This document shows, piece by piece, positions 34,355-40,892 of a stretch of DNA of 64,000 bases. The stretch spans positions 62,001 through 126,000 of the forward strand of contig NZ_JAERRK010000005.1 of the NCBI RefSeq assembly GCF_016741775.1. The letters run 5' to 3'. The translations under genes and the position numbers were made by a program. This DNA is from Streptomyces actinomycinicus (GTDB lineage: Bacteria; Actinomycetota; Actinomycetes; Streptomycetales; Streptomycetaceae). Every line of letters begins with the position of its first letter. Within the stretch, counting starts at the first letter, position 1. The notes beneath the pieces are model-generated. The model made no database searches. It was not told the origin of the DNA and saw nothing but the letters and a program-made list of their open reading frames with translations.

Positions 34355-36823
34355 CTACACGACGCCGCCCATCGTCCGGCACACACCGGCCACAGTGGGC
34401 TCGGCGAAGAAGGCGTCCAGGTCCGTCTGCATCCCTGTCCGGCTCTCCAGCTCCGTCAGGAGCATCACGGCCATCAGGCTGTGACCACCGAGGTCGAAGA
34501 AGTCGTCGTCGAGGCCGACCTCGGCGAGCGCGAGGGTCTCGGCGAAGACCAGCGACACCGTGTCCTGCAGACTCTCCAGGGCGGCCCCCTGCGCTACAGC
34601 CGGTTCCTGCGCCGCGTCCGGTTCCTGCGCCGCCGCCGGCTCCTGCTCCGCCGCCGGTCCGGGCTGCCGACGGGCCGGCGCGGACAGCTCCACCGCTGCC
34701 CGGTCCGCGAGCACGGCCCGGTCCACCTTTCCGTTACGCGTGAGTGGCAGCACGTCGAGGACCTCCATGCGCCCCGGGACCATGGAGCTCGGCAGCACGG
34801 ACCGTGCGGCTGCGCGCGCCGTGCCCGCGTCCACGGTGCCAGTGAGGAACCCGACCAGGGTGAGGGCGCCGTCCGGCCCGGTGACGGGCAGAACGACGGC
34901 GCTGTGCACACCGGGCAGGGCGCAGAGCCCTGCCTCGACATCACCGATCTCGACGCGATTGCCGTGGATCTTGACTTGGGAGTCGCCGCGGCCGAGGAAC
35001 TCCAGACCGTTCGGCGTCCACCATCCGCGGTCGCCGGTCCGGTACCTGCGTCCGCCGGGCTCCTGAGCCGCCGTGACGAAGACCTCGGCGGTCAGCTCCG
35101 GCCGGTTGAGATAACCGGCGGCCAGGCCGGGTCCCGCCAGCTGGATCTCGCCCGGGAAGCCGGGCGGCACCATGCGCCCCTTCCCGTCCAGCACGTACAC
35201 CGCGGTGTTGTCGATCGGCCGGCCGATGGGGAACCCGTGCTGCGGACGGTCGTCGTAGTCGAAGGCGGTGGCCCCGACCGAGTTCTCGGTCGGCCCGTAC
35301 TCGTTGACGAGGCGAGTACCGGGCAGCAGCCGGCGGTGCCGCTCGACGAGTTCGGCCGGAGTGGCCTCGCCGGCCACCGTGACCAGCCGCAGGCACCCGG
35401 GCGCGGCCAACGCGTCGATCAGCACTGCGTAGAGGGACGGGACCAGTGTGATGTGCGTCGCCCCGGTCCGCTCCACCAGCGCACGCACCCGTTGCGGCTG
35501 GAGCCGGTCCGCTTCGCTCAGCAGGATCAGCCGTCCGCCGCTTCCCAGGACTGAGAACAGATCGGAGACGGAGCTGTCGAAGGCGAACGACGGAACCTGA
35601 AGGAGCCGAGTCTCGGGGCCCAGGTCGTGATAGCGCCGCTTCCAGGCCAGATAGCTGCCGATCGCTCCGTGCCGGATCAGCACTCCCTTGGGCCGGCCCG
35701 TCGATCCGGAGGTGTAGATGACGTACGCGAGGTCGTCGGTGGCGGGCTCGTCCGCGGGCGCCAGCACCGTTCCCGGGGCCGTCAGTTCGGTGGGCGGCAC
35801 CACCGGGACACTCGTGCCGCCAAGGGCGGTGGGGCCCTCGGCCACCGCCAAGACGCACTCCGCGTCAGCCAGGATGAAGGCGATCCGGTCCTTCGGCAGA
35901 TCCGCGGGCAGCGGAACGTACGCCGCTCCCGCCCGCAGGATGCCGAGGCTCACGGCCACCGCGTCCGCGCTCTTACCCAGCACGGTGGCAACCCGGTCGC
36001 CGCGGGCTACGCCCCGCTCTCGCAGCCGCCCCGCGACGAGATCCATCTGCTGAGCCAGCATGCCGTAGCTGATCTCGTCGTCACCGTCGACCACGGCGAC
36101 GGCGTCGGGGTTCTCAGCCGCTTGTCGCAGGAAGGGGCTCAGCAGGGTGCCTGCCTCGTGCGATTCCTGGAAGTGGCCACAGCCCTGGTCGAGGACGGCC
36201 GCCCTGTCCTGGGGGGCCATCAGTTCGACGTCCGTCAGGCTCCGGCCAGGCTCGTTGAAGCCCTCAAGGACGGTGATCAGAGAGCGCAACACGACCTCGG
36301 CCCACCATTGCTCCAGCAACGAGGTGGAGAAACCTGCGGTCAGCGTGCGCGGCCCGCCCGGAGCGCCGGTCAGGGTCAGCTGGAGCGCGGTGCCTGCGAC
36401 CTCCTTCGCCGGCCGCCGTTCCGTACCGACGGACAGGGCGAACGCGGCTTCGGGCGGTGCTGGATCCGCGGGACGTGCTGCCCGCAGTTCGGTGTCGATC
36501 GCCAGCACGAGATCACGCGGGGACTGTGCAGCTGCGATGTCCACGGTGCAGACGAACGGCCCCCGCGGATCGAGCACGTTGACGCTTACCTGCTCCTGCG
36601 CCTCCGCCGCGGCCAGTACGACCGCGGCCGCGGCCACCACGACCACCAGCTCCTCCACGGCCCGGCCGCCCGCGATCCGGTCGAGCGCGCGGCGCGCGGC
36701 ATCGGTCAGCGGCAGGGACTCCTCCGCCCGACCAGTGATTCCGGGCCCGGTCAGGCGAGCCCGGAGCGGAGTCAGCTCCCGCGCCACCCCGGCGCCCGTG
36801 GGAGGTACGTTTTCGCGAATCAT
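34355..36823 (-). CDS. NRPS protein: truncated C-like N-terminus, A, T
   Basis: 822 residues: degenerate C-like N-terminus (about 1-215), A domain (A3 YVIYTSGSTGRPKG, about 371; A4 FDSSVSDL; A5 NEYGPTEN), an Ala/Gln/Pro linker with three QEP repeats, and T (DLGGHSLM, about 781). There is no C domain after T, so it may carry the terminal or acceptor residue. The pocket reads D S S T T A E V G K, which shares D-S-x-x-T-A-E-V with the His-type domain at 4054-5868, so a related polar or basic side chain is possible. ATG 36823 is chosen over 36847 because GGAGGAG lies seven bases upstream of it. It is convergent with the P450 unit and divergent from the ACT gene. Confidence 0.9.
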   Translation of the reverse strand: MIRENVPPTGAGVARELTPLRARLTGPGITGRAEESLPLTDAARRALDRIAGGRAVEELVVVVAAAAVVLAAAEAQEQVSVNVLDPRGPFVCTVDIAAAQSPRDLVLAIDTELRAARPADPAPPEAAFALSVGTERRPAKEVAGTALQLTLTGAPGGPRTLTAGFSTSLLEQWWAEVVLRSLITVLEGFNEPGRSLTDVELMAPQDRAAVLDQGCGHFQESHEAGTLLSPFLRQAAENPDAVAVVDGDDEISYGMLAQQMDLVAGRLRERGVARGDRVATVLGKSADAVAVSLGILRAGAAYVPLPADLPKDRIAFILADAECVLAVAEGPTALGGTSVPVVPPTELTAPGTVLAPADEPATDDLAYVIYTSGSTGRPKGVLIRHGAIGSYLAWKRRYHDLGPETRLLQVPSFAFDSSVSDLFSVLGSGGRLILLSEADRLQPQRVRALVERTGATHITLVPSLYAVLIDALAAPGCLRLVTVAGEATPAELVERHRRLLPGTRLVNEYGPTENSVGATAFDYDDRPQHGFPIGRPIDNTAVYVLDGKGRMVPPGFPGEIQLAGPGLAAGYLNRPELTAEVFVTAAQEPGGRRYRTGDRGWWTPNGLEFLGRGDSQVKIHGNRVEIGDVEAGLCALPGVHSAVVLPVTGPDGALTLVGFLTGTVDAGTARAAARSVLPSSMVPGRMEVLDVLPLTRNGKVDRAVLADRAAVELSAPARRQPGPAAEQEPAAAQEPDAAQEPAVAQGAALESLQDTVSLVFAETLALAEVGLDDDFFDLGGHSLMAVMLLTELESRTGMQTDLDAFFAEPTVAGVCRTMGGVV
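34600..34653 (-). repeat. Three 18-bp tandem repeats in NRPS linker
   Basis: Three consecutive near-identical 18-base units encode QEP(A/D)AA-type hexapeptides between the A and T domains. The flexible linker length could vary between strains. Confidence 0.7.
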
Positions 36824-37352
36824 GTGATGCTCCTCCAGAGCTGACAATGCGTCAAAGCGGCAGCACCGCCCGCTTCAGCTCAATGGAGGCGTACGGCCGA
36901 GGACCGGTCGGCGGCCGATTTTGACACCAAAATCCCTATCGCACCGCAGAAAAAGTATGGGCAATAGCAGGGACACAGTGGGCAGAGCCATCTGGCACTC
37001 GCCATTCGCACGATAGCTCAAAGATGATCACGTATGTCAAGAGCGTATCGGGCTCCCCACTCAACCTCTCCCCTTGCTTCCGAATTGCCCAACTTCCTTT
37101 CCTTACTACCTTGCTGATCAATCGCCACTCTGGCATTGTCTATCGATAGCTGGGCCGACGAGCGGGGTGAGGGAAGCAGTATTCGTCGACATGCCCGCAC
37201 GGGGGCTTGCGGTATGGGGTCCGAACATCGCGCGCCGCGCCGAACCCACTCCGAATACTCGCCATCCAGCAGACCGCGGTCGCAGCACCCACTTTTTGTC
37301 CGCTCCATCCGATTCCGGCTGAACGCACCCTCGAAGGGCAGGTCGCATCACT
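36824..37352. other. Divergent promoter region with palindromes (529 bases)
   Basis: No gene recognised between the minus-strand A-T gene and the plus-strand ACT gene. It is clearly lower in GC than its neighbours. It holds GATTTTG-ACAC-CAAAATC (36917-36934, perfect 7-base arms), about 95 bases upstream of the A-T start, and CTATCGATAG at 37140-37149. Both are candidate operator sites. Confidence 0.5.
36917..36934. promoter_or_regulatory. Palindrome GATTTTG-N4-CAAAATC
   Basis: A perfect AT-rich inverted repeat, 94 bases upstream of ATG 36823 in otherwise GC-rich DNA. Its position and AT richness suggest an operator or promoter element; the binding protein is unknown. Confidence 0.4.
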
Positions 37353-37769
37353 GTGCTCCCCCAGAGTGTTCGTGCGCTCCCCGGACGATACGTGATCACC
37401 CTCCGCCCGGAGAACGAACAGCCCACCGGAGACTGGCTCTTCGCGGTTCGCGGCCCAGAGGGCCTGACCGTGGTACATCCGGCCGACCCGCACCGATCGG
37501 CCGATACGACAGGGTCCGCCCAGGAGACATGGGTGCCTCTCTACAGCGGTGACACCGCGCACGGCCAGGACGTGCCAGGCATGCTCGCCGCTCTCCTCAC
37601 TCCGCTGGCGACAGGCGGCGTACCCGTCTTCGTCGCCTCCACCCACGACGCCGACCTGATTCTGGTCCCGGGCAGCCGGCTGGACCTGGCCGTCCAGCTG
37701 CTACGCGCCGCCGGACACCGGGTCGCCGAGGCGGGGGCGCAGCATCGATCACCCACCCGAAGCAACTAG
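37353..37769 (+). CDS. ACT-domain protein (CASTOR-like)
   Basis: 138 residues. The C-terminal half, with LYSGDTAHGQDVPGMLAALL then GVPVFVASTHDADLILVP and LDLAVQLLRAAGHRV, follows the ACT domain pattern of the small CASTOR/POLLUX-like bacterial ACT proteins; the first half is a degenerate ACT repeat. ACT domains bind amino acids; the animal CASTOR proteins sense arginine. It has no catalytic motif. It lies 12 bases upstream of a VioC-like hydroxylase, so it may bind or sense the amino-acid substrate, or serve in regulation. GTG 37353 is used; a GTG six codons later is possible. Confidence 0.65.
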   Translation: MLPQSVRALPGRYVITLRPENEQPTGDWLFAVRGPEGLTVVHPADPHRSADTTGSAQETWVPLYSGDTAHGQDVPGMLAALLTPLATGGVPVFVASTHDADLILVPGSRLDLAVQLLRAAGHRVAEAGAQHRSPTRSN

Positions 37770-37781
37770 GAGAGCACTTCG

Positions 37782-38864
37782 ATGGACCTCTCGACCCCCC
37801 GAGTCGCCGGCGAGCTTCCGCTGCGCCCGCTGGACGGCGCGCCGTGTCTGGAGCTGACCGCCGAGGAGCACTCAGCGATCAAGGAGCTCGCGGACAGCCT
37901 GCTCGATCACCCCGGGGACGTTCCACTCGAGCAGCGACTCGACCAGATAGCACTCGCCGCTCATGACGTGCCGGTGGGCATCCGGGCCCAGTTGACCGAC
38001 TTCCGGTTGACCGGACGGCCCTACGGCGGGCTGGTGCTGTCCAATCTGCCGATCGACGAGTCCCTCGTCGGCCCCACCCCGACCAGCTACGGCAGCGAGC
38101 CGGAGAGTCGAGAGGCGGACCGGGCCACGGCACTGTTGCTGCTGCTCGGTTCGCTGCTGGGCGATCCTGTCTCCTACCTCACCCAGCAGCGCGGACGCAT
38201 GGCCCTGGATGTCTTTCCGATCAAGGGTCACGAGCACCAGCAGCTCGGCTCCAGCTCCACTGTTGATCTGGAGTGGCACAACGAGGACGCGTTCCACCCG
38301 CTGCGCGCCGACTGGATCATGCTTGCCGGACTCCGCAACCGTGATCGGGTTCCCACGACGTTCGCCCCGCTCCAGGACCTGGAACTGGACGACAGGACAA
38401 GGGAGTTGCTGTTCGAGGAGCGCTTCGTCATCCTGCCGGACGAGTCGCACACGGCAGCCTTCAACAGCGACACGACCGGCATGGACAAGGCCAGCTGGGT
38501 CGAGGACGCCTTCGAGAAGATCGCCGAGATGAACGAGAGCCCGCGGCGCACGGCGGTCCTGTACGGCGACGAGGACGCCCCGTTCCTCCGGATCGATCCG
38601 GCGTTCATGCCCAGGGACCTGGACGACAAGGCGGCGGCGGCGCTCAAGACGGTGATCGCCGCCTTCGACGCCAGCCTGCGCGATGTGATCCTCTGCCCCG
38701 GAGATCTGCTCATCGTGGACAACATGCGTGCCGTGCACGGCCGTCGGCCCTTCACGGCACGATACGACGGCACCGACCGCTGGCTGCGGCGGATCAACGT
38801 CCTCGCGGACCTGCGCCGGGCAGCAGGCCGTCGGTACACCGCCCACGGTCGCGCCCTGGTGTGA
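37782..38864 (+). CDS. Fe(II)/2-oxoglutarate amino-acid hydroxylase (VioC/OrfP-like)
   Basis: 360 residues, matching VioC in length. Iron ligands are HNE in WHNEDAFHP (about 166) and the distal His in AVHGRRPF (about 318); Arg for 2-oxoglutarate in RYDGTDRW. A 20-25-residue insert around DTTGMDKASWVEDAF before the third sheet also occurs in arginine hydroxylases VioC and OrfP but is shorter in the copy at 19722. Probable reaction: beta-hydroxylation (or two-step oxidation) of free arginine or a similar basic amino acid. ATG 37782 has AGGAGAG eight bases upstream. It is the last gene of the cluster and is followed by a strong hairpin. Confidence 0.87.
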   Translation: MDLSTPRVAGELPLRPLDGAPCLELTAEEHSAIKELADSLLDHPGDVPLEQRLDQIALAAHDVPVGIRAQLTDFRLTGRPYGGLVLSNLPIDESLVGPTPTSYGSEPESREADRATALLLLLGSLLGDPVSYLTQQRGRMALDVFPIKGHEHQQLGSSSTVDLEWHNEDAFHPLRADWIMLAGLRNRDRVPTTFAPLQDLELDDRTRELLFEERFVILPDESHTAAFNSDTTGMDKASWVEDAFEKIAEMNESPRRTAVLYGDEDAPFLRIDPAFMPRDLDDKAAAALKTVIAAFDASLRDVILCPGDLLIVDNMRAVHGRRPFTARYDGTDRWLRRINVLADLRRAAGRRYTAHGRALV

Positions 38865-38870
38865 CCACCG

Positions 38871-38920
38871 TTCCCTCCTCGGCGGGTCCGCCGATCCTGA
38901 CGGACCCGGCGAGGAAGGCC
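38871..38920 (+). terminator. Terminator-like hairpin at the right end of the cluster
   Basis: Long inverted repeat (about 38873-38890 with 38901-38918, 16 of 18 positions paired, 10-base loop) starting nine bases after the hydroxylase stop. No T-run, as is common in Streptomyces terminators. Confidence 0.65.
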
Positions 38921-38948
38921 GTCGACGAGATCACAACGGGTCTCCGAG

Positions 38949-39146
38949 TTGGCTTACTCCGTTCATGCCATCTCCAACCGCGTAGGTAGGGAGTCGGTGC
39001 AGCAGTTGCTGCGTGAGGCCGTACCACGCGGCTACGCACGTGTACTCGACCTCGGCCGCGGCGCGAACGCACGGCTGCTGCACTGTGAGACCACAGCCGG
39101 AAGGCCGCCAGGTCCGCCGTGCGCGCCCGGGACAGCAACCCCCTGA
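38949..39146 (+). pseudogene. Possible methyltransferase fragment
   Basis: A short TTG-initiated frame reads SNRVGRESVQQLLREAVPRG then YARVLDLGRGANARLL, which resembles the SAM-binding motif I (VLDLGCGxGxL) of class I methyltransferases preceded by a helix. It stops after about 65 residues with no further methyltransferase sequence. It may be the start of a deleted gene at the cluster border; it could also be coincidental. Confidence 0.3.
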
Positions 39147-39465
39147 ACGGTGTCACTCCGCACCGCTGGGCCGGATCGGTGAGCTGCGCCGCACGATCCG
39201 TGCTGAATGCCGAGTTCTGCACTGCGCAGTCAGCACCGAGTCAGCACGCGATTCAGCACCAAAACGCGTCGAACAGCGCAACTCGGACAGACCTCTGCCG
39301 CCGTTCCCAGAGGTCGTCGAACTAGCACCGATGCGCGTCTCATGTGGCCCCGCGCACCCCCAGCCCCCCGAACTATGGTGCCCCACCACATACGACCCTG
39401 ACCTGAGCATTCCTACGGTATGGCGACACACAACCGTCCCCGCCGAACGCCAGGAAGTGGTGCTG
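39147..39465. other. Upstream region of the MHS transporter gene
   Basis: No gene recognised. Contains repeated TCAGCAC heptamers (39230, 39241, 39253) and an inverted GTGCTGAA at 39200, and from 39398 the sequence shared with the left cluster border. Confidence 0.5.
39200..39259. promoter_or_regulatory. Cluster of TCAGCAC heptamers
   Basis: TCAGCAC occurs at 39230, 39241 and 39253 (spacing 11 and 12 bases), with the inverted form GTGCTGAA at 39200-39207 pairing with TTCAGCAC at 39252-39259. About one helical turn between direct copies suggests cooperative regulator binding on one face, as for heptamer-repeat binding activators. Location is about 210 bases upstream of the transporter start. 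Confidence 0.35.
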
Positions 39466-40842
39466 ATGTCCTCCCCCGCAGCTTCTCCCCCACCCCCCGC
39501 CAGCCTCCCCAGAATCGTCGCCGCCAGCCTCATCGGCACCACCATCGAGTGGTACGACTTCTTCCTGTACGGCTCCGCGGCCGCGCTCGTCTTCAACAAG
39601 GTGTTCTTTCCGGACTCCGATCCGCTCGTCGGGACACTGCTGTCGTTCCTGACGTACGCCGTGGGATTCGCGGCCCGCCCGCTGGGCGCGCTCGTGTTCG
39701 GGCACTACGGCGACCGGCTGGGGCGCAAGAAGCTGCTGGTGCTGAGCCTGGTGCTGATGGGCGGGGCGACGTTCGCCATCGGCCTGCTGCCCACGCACGC
39801 CACCGTCGGAAGCGCCGCCCCGGTGCTGCTCACCGCGCTGCGTCTGGTGCAGGGATTCGCGCTCGGCGGCGAATGGGGCGGTGCCGTGCTGCTGGTGTCG
39901 GAGCACGGCGACGCGAAGCGCCGCGGCTTCTGGGCGTCGTGGCCCCAGACCGGCGCGCCGGCCGGGCAGTTGCTGGCGACCGGCGTGCTCTCGCTGCTGA
40001 CCGCCGTGCTGTCCGACGGCGCCTTCGGCACCTGGGGCTGGCGGATACCGTTCCTGCTCTCCGGCGTGCTCGTCGTCGTCGGTTTGTGGATTCGTCTGTC
40101 TGTCGATGAATCGCTTGTCTTCAAGGAGGCGTTGGAGCGGGCCGAGGCACGACGGGACGCACAGCCCGAGAAGCTGCCGCTCGTCTCCGTGCTGCGCCAC
40201 CACTGGCGGGACGTGCTCGTGGCGATGGGGGCCCGGATGGCGGAGAACATCAGTTACTACGTCATCACCGCGTTCATCCTCGTGTACGCGACCACCTCGG
40301 CCGGCCTCTCCAAGCAGACCGCGCTCAACGCCGTGCTCATCGGCTCCGCCGTGCACTTCGCCGTCATCCCGGCCTGGGGCGCGCTGTCGGACCGGATCGG
40401 GCGGCGGCCGGTCTACCTGCTGGGCGCGGCCGGTGTCGGGCTCTGGATGTTCCCGTTCTTCGCGCTCGTGGACACGGGGTCGTTCGGGTACCTGGTCCTC
40501 GCGGTGACCGTCGGACTCGTGCTGCACGGTGCCATGTACGCGCCCCAGGCCGCGTTCTTCGCCGAGATGTTCGCCACCCGGATGCGGTACTCGGGTGCGT
40601 CGATCGGTGCGCAGTTCGCGTCCGTGGCGGCCGGTGCGCCCGCCCCGCTCATCGCCACCGCGCTGCTCTCCGACTACGACAGCTCCACGCCGATCGCGCT
40701 GTACGTGATCGCGGCCTCCGTGCTGACCCTGGTCGCCGTGGCCCTCGCGCGCGAGACGCGGCACCGCGATCTGGCCCGGGTGGAGGAGGGAAGCGGCGAG
40801 CCGTCGGGGGCGAGTACGGCCGCTCCGGCGCGGACCGTCTGA
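39466..40842 (+). CDS. MHS-family MFS transporter (metabolite/proton symporter)
   Basis: 458 residues, 12 hydrophobic helices. The N-terminal RIVAASLIGTTIEWYDFFLY is the family signature (KgtP, ProP, ShiA relatives), followed by GHYGDRLGRKKLL between helices 2 and 3 and RLVQGFALGGEWGGAV in helix 4. It would import an organic acid or similar metabolite with protons. The frame is open upstream to 39013, but ATG 39466 with AGGAAG nine bases before it starts exactly where the family does. Next to a PucR regulator and 3-hydroxybutyrate dehydrogenase, it may take up a carboxylic acid. Its first codons are duplicated at the left border of the cluster. Confidence 0.9.
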   Translation: MSSPAASPPPPASLPRIVAASLIGTTIEWYDFFLYGSAAALVFNKVFFPDSDPLVGTLLSFLTYAVGFAARPLGALVFGHYGDRLGRKKLLVLSLVLMGGATFAIGLLPTHATVGSAAPVLLTALRLVQGFALGGEWGGAVLLVSEHGDAKRRGFWASWPQTGAPAGQLLATGVLSLLTAVLSDGAFGTWGWRIPFLLSGVLVVVGLWIRLSVDESLVFKEALERAEARRDAQPEKLPLVSVLRHHWRDVLVAMGARMAENISYYVITAFILVYATTSAGLSKQTALNAVLIGSAVHFAVIPAWGALSDRIGRRPVYLLGAAGVGLWMFPFFALVDTGSFGYLVLAVTVGLVLHGAMYAPQAAFFAEMFATRMRYSGASIGAQFASVAAGAPAPLIATALLSDYDSSTPIALYVIAASVLTLVAVALARETRHRDLARVEEGSGEPSGASTAAPARTV

Positions 40843-40892
40843 CCGTCGCCCTCGCGTGCTCCGTGCGCCGGCCGGCCTCCGTGCGGGGCCGG

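Noticed and set aside
39013-39465. Longer N-terminus for the MHS transporter
   Set aside because: The extra 151 codons are unlike the family; ATG 39466 has an RBS and starts at the family N-terminus.
2136-39557. Interpretation of the flanking repeat as att sites of an integrative element
   Set aside because: No integrase, excisionase or tRNA gene is present, and the repeat lies in a protein gene with an internal deletion in one copy; a duplication scar is a simpler reading.
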